Of a stretch of 64,000 nucleotides of DNA, positions 49,149 through 60,061 are shown in pieces. Numbering within the stretch: the first letter of the stretch is position 1; the number at the start of each line of letters is the position of its first letter. Below the pieces are notes generated by a model that saw nothing but the letters and a program-made list of their open reading frames with translations, did no database searches and was not told where the DNA came from. The DNA comes from Oceanospirillaceae bacterium (GTDB lineage: Bacteria; Pseudomonadota; Gammaproteobacteria; Pseudomonadales; Oceanobacteraceae): NCBI GenBank assembly GCA_002723385.1, contig PBNY01000051.1, forward strand, positions 29,951-93,950, in the 5' to 3' direction. The translations under genes and the position numbers were made by a program.

Positions 49149-50258
49149 ATGAGCGTGGTTCTGTTTAACGAATACCCAACCGCAGACGGTCGCAAGATCG
49201 GTGAAATCCTGCTCAACAGCGAGCGTTCCCTGAATGCGCTGCAGTTGGAAATGATCGACCTGATCCAACCACAACTGGACGCCTGGAAAGACGACGACAG
49301 CATCGTTGCCGTGGTGATGGACAGTGCAGGCTCGAAAGCCTTCTGTGCCGGTGGCGACATTGTGGGTCTGTACCACGAGCTGAAAGCCGGTAACACCGAC
49401 GAGCTGCCAAAGGCCTTTTTCGGTCGCGAATACCGTCTCGACTACGCCATCCACACCTATCCAAAGCCGATCATCTGCTGGGGCAGTGGCATCGTTATGG
49501 GTGGCGGCATGGGCCTGATGAACGGCTGTAGTCACCGCGTGGTGACGGAAACCACCATGATGGCGATGCCGGAAGTGACCATCGGCCTGTACCCGGATGT
49601 GGGTGGCAGCTGGTTCCTGAATCGCATGCCGGGCCGTACCGGTCTGTTCCTGGGTCTGACGGGCAGCCGCATGAACGCCGCTGACGCCCTGTTCCTGGGG
49701 CTGGCGGATCGTTTTGTCGGCTCTGAAATGCGCACCACCATGATCGAGCGCCTGCAAGCGGCTGACTGGCAGATCGAAGCCAACACCGCAGTAAATCAGT
49801 TGCTGCGTCAGTTAGAGCAGGAGTCTCAGGCACTGAACTCTGCTCAACCACAGGCCGAATCTGCGGTTCGCAACCATTACGACTTTATCCAGCAGGTCAC
49901 GGATCATGACTCGGTTGCCGACATTGTGGCGGCTCTGGTGGCGACTGAAACCGACGACAAGTGGATTCAGAAAGCCCAGAAAGCGATTGGTCACGGCAGC
50001 CCTCTGGCCATCAACCTGATTCATCGTCAGTGGCATCGTGCCCGTCATCTGTCGCTGGCCGAAGCGTTCCGCGCCGAGCTGGAACTGTCGGTGCAGTGCT
50101 GTCGCAACGGCGAATTTGCCGAAGGCATTCGCGCCCTGCTGGTGGATAAGGACGGCACGCCAAACTGGATGTTCTCCAGCCTGGCGGATGTGGATCAAAG
50201 CAAGGTCGACAGTTTCTTTGAATCTGTCTGGGAAGAAAGTCCGCTGGCGGATCTTTAA
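49149..50258 (+). CDS. 3-hydroxyisobutyryl-CoA hydrolase
   Basis: The 369-residue protein belongs to the HIBCH branch of the crotonase family, which removes CoA from 3-hydroxyisobutyryl-CoA. Signatures are KAFCAGGDIVGLYHELK, GSGIVMGGGMGLMNGCSHRV and MPEVTIGLYPDVGGSWFLNR. The longer C-terminal domain distinguishes it from the hydratase upstream. AGGGAG lies before the ATG. Confidence 0.94.
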   Translation: MSVVLFNEYPTADGRKIGEILLNSERSLNALQLEMIDLIQPQLDAWKDDDSIVAVVMDSAGSKAFCAGGDIVGLYHELKAGNTDELPKAFFGREYRLDYAIHTYPKPIICWGSGIVMGGGMGLMNGCSHRVVTETTMMAMPEVTIGLYPDVGGSWFLNRMPGRTGLFLGLTGSRMNAADALFLGLADRFVGSEMRTTMIERLQAADWQIEANTAVNQLLRQLEQESQALNSAQPQAESAVRNHYDFIQQVTDHDSVADIVAALVATETDDKWIQKAQKAIGHGSPLAINLIHRQWHRARHLSLAEAFRAELELSVQCCRNGEFAEGIRALLVDKDGTPNWMFSSLADVDQSKVDSFFESVWEESPLADL

Positions 50259-50385
50259 TCCGCTGGCAACACAGGCCCGGCTTAACAGCCACCGGCACCC
50301 CTCCTGCGTCCTGTCATTGCCGGTGTGCTGTTTCGAATTGGTCTGAAACGGTAACAACAAACAACAACAAGAAAGGATCAAGACT

Positions 50386-51279
50386 ATGGCAACAATCGGT
50401 TTTATCGGCCTGGGCAATATGGGTGGCCCAATGGCAATCAATCTGGTCAAGGCGGGTCACAGCGTCAAGGCATTCGATTTGTCCGAAGCGGCGATCCAGA
50501 GCGTCGTTGCAGAAGGTGGTCAGGCAGCAGCCTCCGCCGTCGAAGCGGCCACCGGTGCCGAATTTGTGATCTCCATGTTGCCAGCGGGCAAGCATGTTGA
50601 AGGTGTTTACGTTACCGGTGACCAGCCATTGTTCGACGTGGTTGCAGACGGTGCCTTGCTGATCGATTCCTCCACCATTGATGCCGAAACCGCCAAGCGC
50701 GTTGCCGCGGCCGGTGCCGAGCGTGGCATCAGCTTTATCGATGCGCCGGTATCTGGCGGCGTCGGTGGTGCGGTTGCCGGCACGCTGGCCTTTATGGTGG
50801 GTGCAACGGACGAGCAGTTTGCCAAGGCCAAGCCCGTTCTGGAATGCATGGGCAAAAACATCTTCCACGCCGGTGGCAGCGGTGCTGGTCAGGTGGCCAA
50901 GTGCTGCAACAACATGCTGCTGGCAATCCTGATGACGGGTACCGCCGAAGCGCTGAACATGGGCGTGAAAAACGGCATGGACCCAGCGGTTCTGTCCGAG
51001 ATCATGAAGCAGAGCTCGGGCAACAACTGGGCATTGCAGGTGTACAACCCGTTTCCGGGTGTGATGGAAGGCGTACCGTCCTCTAACGACTATCAGGGCG
51101 GTTTCCAGGTTGACTTGATGTACAAGGATTTGGGGCTGGCTGGAGATGTCAGCCATCAGAGCGCCTCTCCAACGCCAATGGGATCACAGGCCCGCGCCCT
51201 GTTTGCACTGCATAAAGCCAACGGTAACGGCGGTCTGGATTTCTCCAGCGTACTGCGTCTGTATCAGGACGACTGCTAG
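50386..51279 (+). CDS. mmsB: 3-hydroxyisobutyrate dehydrogenase
   Basis: MmsB oxidises 3-hydroxyisobutyrate to methylmalonate semialdehyde with NAD. The 297-residue protein starts MATIGFIGLGNMGGPMAINL, with the Rossmann loop GLGNMGGP. It has DAPVSGGVGGAVAGTLAFMV and the catalytic Lys region GSGAGQVAKCCNNMLL. AAGGA precedes the ATG, after a 127-bp gap. Confidence 0.96.
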   Translation: MATIGFIGLGNMGGPMAINLVKAGHSVKAFDLSEAAIQSVVAEGGQAAASAVEAATGAEFVISMLPAGKHVEGVYVTGDQPLFDVVADGALLIDSSTIDAETAKRVAAAGAERGISFIDAPVSGGVGGAVAGTLAFMVGATDEQFAKAKPVLECMGKNIFHAGGSGAGQVAKCCNNMLLAILMTGTAEALNMGVKNGMDPAVLSEIMKQSSGNNWALQVYNPFPGVMEGVPSSNDYQGGFQVDLMYKDLGLAGDVSHQSASPTPMGSQARALFALHKANGNGGLDFSSVLRLYQDDC

Positions 51280-51487
51280 ACCCCAGCTCAAGTGTTTCAC
51301 CCTGGCTTCAGCCTGCCGCGTTTATCATCCTGGGCAACGCAGGCTGCTTTTTCTTCCGGTTATGAGCGCATATCAACCGACCAGCCAAGGTGAACAGGCG
51401 ACAGCCGGATGATCCGATTCAGAGGCCATCCGGCGTTGGTGCAAATACGACGTGTGTCATAACAATAAGAAAGGGAAGGTGAAATCC

Positions 51488-53380
51488 ATGTCCTACCAAG
51501 AAGAATATCAGTCCGCACTGGATAACACAGAAGCCTACTGGGCCGGTCAGGCCGATCGCATTGCCTGGTACAAGAAGCCTGAAACCACGCTGACCAAAAC
51601 CGACTTCGGTACGTACAGCTGGTACGCCGATGGTGAACTGAACAGCTGTTACCTGGCTGTCGATTACCACGTTGAAAACGGTCGTGGCGAGCAGGTTGCC
51701 CTGTACTACGATTCCCCGGCATCCGACCGCAAGGAAGCCATTACTTATAGCCAGCTGCAAGAGCGTGTTGCACGTTTTGCCGGTGCCCTGAAAGCCAAAG
51801 GTGTTGAAAAAGGCGACACCGTGCTGATCTATATGCCGATGATCCCGGAAGCGGCGGTTGCCATGCTGGCCTGTGCGCGTCTGGGTGCGATTCATTCGGT
51901 AGTCTTCGGTGGTTTTGCACCGGCAGAAATGGCGGTTCGTATCAACGATGCCAGCCCGAAAATGATCCTGACCGCGTCTTGCGGTATCGAATTTGAAAAG
52001 AAAATTGCCTACAAGCCGCTGGTTGATCAGGCGATTGAACTGGCTGAACACAAGCCATCCCACACCGTTGTGTGCCAGCGTGATGTGCTGCCAGCCGAAC
52101 TGAATCAGGCGCGTGATCTCGACTGGAATGCGTTCCAGGAAGGTGTTGAGCCAGCGGCGTGTGTGCCGGTGAAAGGCTCAGATCCGCTGTACATCCTTTA
52201 TACCTCTGGCACCACTGGCCAGCCCAAGGGCATCGTGCGTGACAACGGCGGTCATGCCGTCGCTCTGAGCTACGCCCTGAACAACGTTTATGGCATGAAA
52301 GCCGGTGACGTCTGGTGGGGCGCTTCCGATATCGGTTGGGTTGTGGGCCACTCCTTCATCGTTTACGGGCCGCTGATGGGTGGCTGTAGCGCGATCTTCT
52401 TTGAAGGCAAGCCAATCCGTAACCCGGATGCCGGTACCTTCTGGCGTGTGATTGAAGAATATGGCGTGAATTCCATGTTCTGTGCGCCAACCGCATTCCG
52501 GGCGATTCGGAAGGAAGACCCGGAAGGTGACCTGTCGAAGAACTACGACCTCAGCAGCCTGAACTGGGTGTTTGTGGCCGGTGAGAAGCTGGACTCTTCA
52601 ACTTATTCCTGGTTGTCCGAACTGCTGAAAGTGCCAGTGATTGACCATTGGTGGCAGACCGAAACCGGCTGGCCAATGACCGCCCCCATGATGGGCTGGG
52701 ACAACCCGTCCGAAGCGCGTCTGGGTTCGACCAACAAACCGATTCCTGGCTACGACATTCGTGTACTGGATGACGAAGGCAACGAAGTCGACGACGGCAA
52801 GCCAGGCAATATCTGCGTCAAGCTGCCGATGCCACCTGGCGTTGCCTGGAGCATCTGGAACAACAACGAGCGCTACGTCAGCTCGTACCTCGACGCCTTC
52901 CCGGGCTACTACCACACCGGTGATGGTGGTCTGAAAGACACCGACGGCTACGTCTACATCACCGGTCGTACCGATGACGTGATCAACGTATCCGGCCACC
53001 GTCTGTCCACGGGCGAGATGGAAGAAGTGGTATCCGCACACCCGGCGGTAGCGGAGTGCGCCGTGATTGGTGTGAACGATCAATTGAAAGGCCAGTTGCC
53101 ACTGGGTCTGATCGTGTTGAAAGCCGGTGTTCAGATTGACGAAGCCGATCTGGAAGCCGAACTGGTCAAGATGGTACGCGAGCAGGTCGGTGCGCTGGCG
53201 TGCTTCCGTACGGCGCTGGTGGTTGAGCGTCTGCCGAAGACCCGTTCCGGCAAGATTCTGCGTGCGGTTCTGCGCAAGATTGCCGCCCGCGAAGAGTACA
53301 AGATGCCTTCCACCATTGATGATGAAAGCATTCTGCCTGAGATCACGCCGCTGATCGAAGCGCGCAGCGCGAACGGCTGA
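51488..53380 (+). CDS. Acyl-CoA synthetase, PrpE/propionyl-CoA synthetase type
   Basis: The ATG at 51488 (AAGGTG eight bases upstream) gives a 630-residue acetyl-CoA-synthetase-like enzyme. It has the AMP-binding loop YTSGTTGQPKGIVR, WWQTETGWP, the TGRTDDVINVSGHR hinge and the C-terminal Lys in LPKTRSGKILR. It joins a short fatty acid to CoA using ATP. PrpE is the closest family, but the operon already yields propionyl-CoA, so isobutyrate or another branched acid may be the real substrate here (inference). Confidence 0.88.
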   Translation: MSYQEEYQSALDNTEAYWAGQADRIAWYKKPETTLTKTDFGTYSWYADGELNSCYLAVDYHVENGRGEQVALYYDSPASDRKEAITYSQLQERVARFAGALKAKGVEKGDTVLIYMPMIPEAAVAMLACARLGAIHSVVFGGFAPAEMAVRINDASPKMILTASCGIEFEKKIAYKPLVDQAIELAEHKPSHTVVCQRDVLPAELNQARDLDWNAFQEGVEPAACVPVKGSDPLYILYTSGTTGQPKGIVRDNGGHAVALSYALNNVYGMKAGDVWWGASDIGWVVGHSFIVYGPLMGGCSAIFFEGKPIRNPDAGTFWRVIEEYGVNSMFCAPTAFRAIRKEDPEGDLSKNYDLSSLNWVFVAGEKLDSSTYSWLSELLKVPVIDHWWQTETGWPMTAPMMGWDNPSEARLGSTNKPIPGYDIRVLDDEGNEVDDGKPGNICVKLPMPPGVAWSIWNNNERYVSSYLDAFPGYYHTGDGGLKDTDGYVYITGRTDDVINVSGHRLSTGEMEEVVSAHPAVAECAVIGVNDQLKGQLPLGLIVLKAGVQIDEADLEAELVKMVREQVGALACFRTALVVERLPKTRSGKILRAVLRKIAAREEYKMPSTIDDESILPEITPLIEARSANG

Positions 53381-53437
53381 TTTAACTATTACCGGCCTTG
53401 CTTCGGCAGGGCCACGAAACACTCACGGAGAAAGACT

Positions 53438-54199
53438 ATGCAAATCAAAGACAGCGTGTTTGTGATTACTGGCGGTGGCCGTGGCCTCGGTCTGGCAATG
53501 GCCAGCAGTCTGGCCAAAGACGGCGCCAGGCTGGCGTTGATCGATCTGAACCAGGAAGCTCTGGATCAGGCCGCAGCCCAGTGTCAGGAAGCGGGTGGCG
53601 AAGCACGCGGTTACGTTTGCAACATCACCGACGAAGCTGCGGTGGAAGCCACCTTCGCACAGATCAAGGAAGACTTCGGTGAGATCCATGGTTTGGTCAA
53701 CAACGCCGGTCTGATGCGCGATGGCATGTTGATCAAGGTGAAGAACGGCGAGCTGGTTGGCAAAATGGGGCTGGATCAGTTCCAGTCGGTGGTGAACGTC
53801 AACATGACCGGCACCTTCCTGTGTGGCCGTGAAGCGGCTGCGATCATGGCGCTGCAAGGCAAGGGCGGTGTGATTGTGAACATCTCTTCAGTATCCCGCG
53901 CCGGTAACATGGGTCAGACCAACTACTCAGCCACCAAGGCCGCCGTTGCGACCATGGTTACCAGCTGGGCCGGTGAACTGGCACGTCACAAGATCCGCGT
54001 TGGCGGTATCGCACCAGGAGTGATTGCCACTGAAATGACCGCACAAATGAAGCCGGAAGCGATTGATCGCATGGTGTCTGCAGTACCACTGCGTCGTCTG
54101 GGCGAAGTGGAAGAAATGGCTCACACGCTGAAATACATTGTTGAAAACGATTTCTTCACAGGCCGTATCGTCGAAATGGACGGCGGTCTGCGAATCTAG
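53438..54199 (+). CDS. Short-chain dehydrogenase/reductase (FabG-like)
   Basis: The 253-residue classical SDR has the NAD(P) loop TGGGRGLGLAM, the NNAG motif, the catalytic Ser in VNISSVSR and the YxxxK pair in YSATK. It ends in GRIVEMDGGLRI. A CACGGAG ribosome site lies 57 bp after the synthetase gene. It is the last gene of the valine operon, so a hydroxyacyl-CoA or hydroxyacid substrate is likely, for instance in isoleucine breakdown; this is an inference. A strong terminator follows. Confidence 0.88.
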   Translation: MQIKDSVFVITGGGRGLGLAMASSLAKDGARLALIDLNQEALDQAAAQCQEAGGEARGYVCNITDEAAVEATFAQIKEDFGEIHGLVNNAGLMRDGMLIKVKNGELVGKMGLDQFQSVVNVNMTGTFLCGREAAAIMALQGKGGVIVNISSVSRAGNMGQTNYSATKAAVATMVTSWAGELARHKIRVGGIAPGVIATEMTAQMKPEAIDRMVSAVPLRRLGEVEEMAHTLKYIVENDFFTGRIVEMDGGLRI

Positions 54200-54240
54200 G
54201 TTCAGCCATACCCCAAACCCCACTTGGTGATATGCTGATG

Positions 54241-54273
54241 AAGCCCGCTGCCGCAAGGTAGCGGGCTTTTTTA
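54241..54273 (+). terminator. Terminator of the valine catabolic operon
   Basis: AAGCCCGCT pairs with AGCGGGCTT (9 bp, 10-base loop), followed by TTTTTT. It begins 41 bp after the SDR stop codon. Confidence 0.9.
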
Positions 54274-54306
54274 TGGAAGCTGTTCAGCGACCCAACTTTT
54301 TTTATG

Positions 54307-54636
54307 TCAGGGACGTATCGCCTCACAAGAGCAGCCCCGCGAATGCAGACACACACGTTGAGTGCCTGATGGACAAACCCGGTAGGGCTGAACCCGAACA
54401 GGATCGAGCTGACTTTTGGCTGAGTCGTTGCCCATGGCTTCCAGCAAATCCATATCCATATCGAAAGTCGTTCGATCACCACAGTCGACGTTTGGGCGCT
54501 GACACACACCGTTGAATTTTTTGGTTGCCGCCAAATCCAGCAAGGACATACAGCCGGTCAGGTTCATGCCAGAACCCAGAGCGATTGTTATCAGCAATGC
54601 TGCTGTTAACAGCCGTTGGTGTGGGTGGCGTTTCAT
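54307..54636 (-). CDS. Small cysteine-rich lipoprotein
   Basis: The ATG has a near-perfect AAGGAGG ribosome site seven bases upstream, which is strong support. The 109-residue precursor has a lipoprotein signal ending LTGC (Cys29). The mature part has several more cysteines (GVCQRPNVDCGD and RVCLHSRGCSCEAI), suggesting disulfides or metal binding. I recognise no family. It lies 66 bp downstream of the SPFH gene on the same strand and may share its transcript. Confidence 0.7.
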   Translation of the reverse strand: MKRHPHQRLLTAALLITIALGSGMNLTGCMSLLDLAATKKFNGVCQRPNVDCGDRTTFDMDMDLLEAMGNDSAKSQLDPVRVQPYRVCPSGTQRVCLHSRGCSCEAIRP

Positions 54637-54702
54637 GAATTGGCCTCCTTGCCTTCTGTCGGTTATCTGTGGGAACAGTACGTCTGTGCCGTGATAGCGC
54701 GG

Positions 54703-55542
54703 TTAGCGCATACCTTTCACCAGCGGAATGCCGTTGGTGCCCACTGGAATATACACGGTGGTGTGGTTCGGCGATTCGGCCATTTTGAGTTGGGCGTTAA
54801 TGGCTTCGTGCTGCAGGTAATTTGAGGTGAGCGTAGCGTTGATGATTTTTTGTGCCTGAGCAATGCCCTTGGCCTCTTCGATACGGATTTCGGCGTCTTT
54901 CTGGGCGATTTCTTTCTGGGTTTCTTTTTCTGCCAGCAGTTGCTGGGCGGCAAGTTTCTTCTCTACGGCACTGGCGACAATTTTCGGATAAGTGATATCA
55001 CCCACGACGACCTTGCGCACATTGAATGGGGTCTTGGCCAGAAACGTCTGCAATTCGCTGGTGACTTCCGCCTCAATGGCTTCGCGCTGTGTTTTCAGGT
55101 CACTGCTGTTGTACTTCTGCACCGCATCTCGCACGTAGGTTCGGAAGGTTTCCTTCACATAGCGGTTGTACCAGTGCTCGGCGCCGTATTGCTCGACCAC
55201 CTCTTTCACTGAGCCACTGCGTACCGAGATGATGGCGTGAAAATCAAAGCTGATGTTCAGGTCGTCCTTGGCCAGAATTCCGAAGGTTTCCTTGTAGCTG
55301 TTGGGGCGCATGTCGATGTTCAGCACGCGATTGCGGTTGAGAGATATACCGTAGTTGGAGGGGCCTGTGACGCTGTCTTTAAAGCCGCCTTGACCAAACA
55401 GGCGGGGTTCCTCGTACACATACCCTTCGTGGCCTGCGGGCACAGAAGGATTGCTTGAGAACAGTGTAAAGACGATCAACAGCAGTACCAGGCCAACGGC
55501 CAGAAATCCAATCGTGGCAAAGATAGAAGCGTTGCGATTCAT
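54703..55542 (-). CDS. SPFH/prohibitin-like membrane protein
   Basis: The 279-residue protein has one N-terminal membrane helix (IGFLAVGLVLLLIVFTLF), an SPFH/band 7 domain (about 35-200) and a charged coiled-coil helix (AEKETQKEIAQKDAEIRIEE). It ends with a hydrophilic tail. SPFH proteins form ring-like membrane scaffolds that often modulate proteases. There is no NfeD partner next to it. AGGATG lies upstream of the ATG. Confidence 0.88.
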   Translation of the reverse strand: MNRNASIFATIGFLAVGLVLLLIVFTLFSSNPSVPAGHEGYVYEEPRLFGQGGFKDSVTGPSNYGISLNRNRVLNIDMRPNSYKETFGILAKDDLNISFDFHAIISVRSGSVKEVVEQYGAEHWYNRYVKETFRTYVRDAVQKYNSSDLKTQREAIEAEVTSELQTFLAKTPFNVRKVVVGDITYPKIVASAVEKKLAAQQLLAEKETQKEIAQKDAEIRIEEAKGIAQAQKIINATLTSNYLQHEAINAQLKMAESPNHTTVYIPVGTNGIPLVKGMR

Positions 55543-55689
55543 TCGAACATCCTGTGGGAATTCAGTCGTGTTGGAGGTGATTGAGACAAGTTGCCTTGTG
55601 ATAACACAGCGCGGTTATTTATTCATGCTCAGACGGCGGTGGGTTTATGGAATTAGGGCACAGTTTCATCGTCTTCAAAATACAACTTT

Positions 55690-55717
55690 GAAAATGAGAA
55701 TGATTTGAATTATTTTC
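55690..55717. promoter_or_regulatory. Fur box upstream of the flavodoxin gene
   Basis: GAAAATGAGAATGATT followed by TGAATTATTTTC forms a long imperfect palindrome of NAT triplets. It matches the Fur repeat pattern (GATAAT hexamers) well. It sits 50 bp before the flavodoxin ATG, where it would block the promoter when iron is plentiful. Confidence 0.65.
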
Positions 55718-55766
55718 TTGGTTGTGTGGCCAATTGGCCTTTCGTGAAACCGGACAGAGACAGGTT

Positions 55767-56321
55767 ATGAGTGCAATTCAGAACGCCAGCATCGGTATCG
55801 TATTCGGTACGGATACCGGAAACACAGAAGACATCGCTGGTCGTATTGCCAGTCAGCTTGAGCAGTACGGCGCCTCCGCGAACATCGTTGATATCAGGGA
55901 AGCGGATTCAGACGTCTTTGAGCAGAATGATTTGCTGATTCTGGGTATCCCAACCTGGGATTTTGGCGGCATTCAGGCGGATTGGGATGATGTGGAAGCG
56001 ATGCTGAATACGCTGGAGCTGAGCGGCAAAACCCTTGCCCTTTACGGGTTGGGCGACCAGTTTGGTTACGGTGATTATTTCGTGGACGCCATGGGCTGGT
56101 TGTATCAACGGTTGAAGAACAGCCAGGCCGGTTTCATTGGTTTCTGGCCTGTCACCGGCTATGACTTTGAAGCATCCGAGGCCCTGACCGAGGACGGCAA
56201 GCATTTCTGTGGGCTGGCGATCGACGAAGATCAGCAGTTTGACAAGACAGATGGGCGGGTATCCGCTTGGGTGAAGCAAATTGTCGGGGAATTCAATGGT
56301 CTGGCTGAGGCTGCAGCCTGA
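55767..56321 (+). CDS. Flavodoxin (long-chain)
   Basis: The ATG at 55767 gives 184 residues. The FMN phosphate loop GTDTGNTEDIA is at the N-terminus, followed by LLILGIPTWDFGGIQADW and YGLGDQFGYGDYFVDAMG, the isoalloxazine loops of long-chain flavodoxins. These proteins replace ferredoxin when iron is scarce. The Fur box upstream fits that role. The frame open from 55722 would add 15 residues with no ribosome site. Confidence 0.93.
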   Translation: MSAIQNASIGIVFGTDTGNTEDIAGRIASQLEQYGASANIVDIREADSDVFEQNDLLILGIPTWDFGGIQADWDDVEAMLNTLELSGKTLALYGLGDQFGYGDYFVDAMGWLYQRLKNSQAGFIGFWPVTGYDFEASEALTEDGKHFCGLAIDEDQQFDKTDGRVSAWVKQIVGEFNGLAEAAA

Positions 56322-56370
56322 GCAACCAGGGCTGATACGAGGTCAGTACCAGCGAAGCACCAGTGAGACA

Positions 56371-56395
56371 TAAAAAACCCGGCGCAGGGCCGGGT
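56371..56395 (-). terminator. Terminator downstream of etfA
   Basis: On the minus strand ACCCGGC and GCCGGGT pair over a 5-base loop and are followed by six T's, about 70 bp after the etfA stop. It also separates etfA from the convergent flavodoxin gene. Confidence 0.8.
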
Positions 56396-56466
56396 AAAAG
56401 TGGTGTGGTTTTGCAATCCACAGCCCTGAAGTCGTTCAGGCGACTCGTATCAGTAGCCGAGTGGAA

Positions 56467-57396
56467 TCAGATTTTCTGTTCCAGCTCTGGCACCGCTTCA
56501 AACAGGTCGGCCACCAGGCCGTAATCTGCAACGGAGAAGATCGGGGCTTCTTCGTCTTTATTGATGGCGACAATGATCTTGGAATCTTTCATACCGGCCA
56601 GATGCTGGATGGCACCGGAGATACCCACGGCAATGTAGAGGTTTGGCGCAACAATTTTGCCGGTTTGGCCAACCTGCATGTCGTTGGGAACGAAACCGGC
56701 ATCAACAGCAGCGCGGGATGCACCGACGGCAGCGCCCAGCTTGTCAGCCAGGGTTTCCAGCATGGCGAAGTTTTCACCGTTGCCCATACCGCGACCACCA
56801 GAGATAACCACATCAGCAGCCGTTAATTCAGGACGGTCAGACTTGGCCATTTCTTCGCTTACGAAACGGGAGTTACCGGCATCCTGTTCGGAGTCCAGTG
56901 CTTCAACCGTTGCAGAGCCACCTTCAGCGGCTGCCGCGTCAAATGCTGTACCGCGAACGGTGATGACCTTGACACTGTCCAGAGACTGAACCGTTGCAAT
57001 GGCGTTGCCAGCGTAGATGGGGCGCTGGAAGGTATCCGCAGATTCCACCGCCGTGATGTCGGAAAGCTGGGCCACGTCCAGCAGGGCGGCAACGCGCGGC
57101 ATGTAGTTTTTGCCGTTGGTGGTCGCCGGAGCGACGATGTGGCTGTAGTTGTCAGCCAGCTCAACGATTAATTTTGAAACGTTTTCGGCCAGTTGATGTT
57201 CATAGGCGGCTGCATCGGCAACCAGTACCTTGCTGACACCCGCAACCTGGGCAGCGGCTTCAGCAGCAGCACCACAGTTGCTACCGGCAACCAGCAGATG
57301 CAGCTCGTCGCCCATCTGGGTGGCTGCAGTGACTGCGTTCAGGGTGGCACCTTTCAGGCTGCTGTTATCGTGTTCTGCAATTACCAGAATAGTCAT
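56467..57396 (-). CDS. etfA: Electron transfer flavoprotein subunit alpha
   Basis: EtfA carries the FAD of ETF, which takes electrons from acyl-CoA dehydrogenases and passes them to ETF-ubiquinone oxidoreductase. The 309-residue protein has [34 protein letters not shown] and [19 protein letters not shown], the FAD-site sequences. It lies 12 bp after etfB, with AAGGGGG as ribosome site. It probably serves the acyl-CoA dehydrogenases at 47125 and 62641. Confidence 0.97.
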   Translation of the reverse strand: MTILVIAEHDNSSLKGATLNAVTAATQMGDELHLLVAGSNCGAAAEAAAQVAGVSKVLVADAAAYEHQLAENVSKLIVELADNYSHIVAPATTNGKNYMPRVAALLDVAQLSDITAVESADTFQRPIYAGNAIATVQSLDSVKVITVRGTAFDAAAAEGGSATVEALDSEQDAGNSRFVSEEMAKSDRPELTAADVVISGGRGMGNGENFAMLETLADKLGAAVGASRAAVDAGFVPNDMQVGQTGKIVAPNLYIAVGISGAIQHLAGMKDSKIIVAINKDEEAPIFSVADYGLVADLFEAVPELEQKI

Positions 57397-57408
57397 GTGA
57401 TTGCCCCC

Positions 57409-58158
57409 TTAAACCACTTTCGCTTCGTTTTTCAGTTTGTCGACCAGCTCATCGACGCTGGCAACCTTGATGCCAGCCTGACGCTCGGCTGGTGGTACAA
57501 CTTTCAGTACCTTGGTGTGCTCTTTCACTTCAACACCCAGGTCTGCCGGGGTCTTGACCGCCAGCGGCTTGCGCTTGGCTTTCATGATGTTTGGCAGGGA
57601 AGCGTAGCGAGGTTCGTTCAAGCGCAGGTCGGTGGTGACGATTGCAGGCAGGTTCAGTGCAACGGTCTGCAGACCACCGTCCACTTCACGGGTCACGCTC
57701 ACGCTGTTGTCTTCGACTTTCACTTCAGATGCAAAGGTGCCCTGTGGCATGTCCAGCAGTGCAGCCAGCATCTGGCCGGTCTGGTTGTTGTCAGTGTCGA
57801 TGGCTTGCTTGCCCATGATGATCAGGTCAGGCTTTTCTTCCTCCACCACTTTGGCCAGCAATTTGGCGACGGACAGGGACTCCGGTGCCGCATCGGTTTC
57901 AATCAGCACGCCACGGTCAGCACCCAGTGCCAGTGAGGTGCGAATCTGTTCCTGGCACACTTTCGGGCCTATGGACACAACAACGATTTCGGTTGCGTTG
58001 CCTTTTTCTTTCAGACGAACGGCTTCTTCAACGGCGATTTCGCAGAATGGGTTCAGGGCCATTTTGACATTGGCCAGATCCACATCAGTGTTGTCCGACT
58101 TCACACGTACCTTGACGTTGTAGTCGATGACTCGTTTTACGGTTACAAGCACCTTCAT
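57409..58158 (-). CDS. etfB: Electron transfer flavoprotein subunit beta
   Basis: EtfB pairs with EtfA and binds AMP. The start [19 protein letters not shown] at 58158 gives 249 residues; the frame open from 58200 adds non-conserved sequence. Hallmarks are [30 protein letters not shown] and the ETF-beta signature region [15 protein letters not shown]. The gene is first in an etfBA operon on the minus strand. Confidence 0.97.
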   Translation of the reverse strand: MKVLVTVKRVIDYNVKVRVKSDNTDVDLANVKMALNPFCEIAVEEAVRLKEKGNATEIVVVSIGPKVCQEQIRTSLALGADRGVLIETDAAPESLSVAKLLAKVVEEEKPDLIIMGKQAIDTDNNQTGQMLAALLDMPQGTFASEVKVEDNSVSVTREVDGGLQTVALNLPAIVTTDLRLNEPRYASLPNIMKAKRKPLAVKTPADLGVEVKEHTKVLKVVPPAERQAGIKVASVDELVDKLKNEAKVV

Positions 58159-58505
58159 CGTTACAAACCTTATTTGTCGTTTTTTGAAAAACCCGGGCAA
58201 GTTCGGTTATTGGGGAGCCGACTTGTCTGCGGGTCTGACAGCATCGTGGTCGTTTTGACCGAGTGGAGCACTCCGGCCAACGCTGCCAATCCTTTGTAGG
58301 TGATTTCCCTAATGATACTGAAGGGTGGGAAATAAGCAATATCCCGTACTTTTAGACGCGTGGGGCATTGCATGCCAATCCAGAAGGCCTTATTGATCCT
58401 GACGGTAAGGCGAGAAAGTAGATGAGCCAGTATGGCGGGGGAGCGTATACTTCCCCCAATTGACACAAAAAGTTGTTCAAGCAGTTTTGATTTTCGGAGA
58501 GTGAC
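58159..58505. other. 347-bp non-coding region between divergent etfB and leuA
   Basis: I see no gene and no leucine-rich leader peptide. A TTGACA (58460-58465) and a TATACT (58446-58451) lie close to leuA but do not form a well-spaced pair with each other. The etfB promoter must also be here. Confidence 0.45.
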
Positions 58506-60056
<1,551 letters not shown>

Positions 60057-60061
60057 GTTCG

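Noticed and set aside
48147..49757. 536-codon open frame antisense to the hydratase and hydrolase genes
   Set aside because: It spans two certain genes in the valine operon and shows low-complexity His/Gln-rich translation typical of antisense frames.
58201..58505. Leucine leader peptide/attenuator before leuA
   Set aside because: No short frame with a run of leucine codons followed by alternative hairpins was found.
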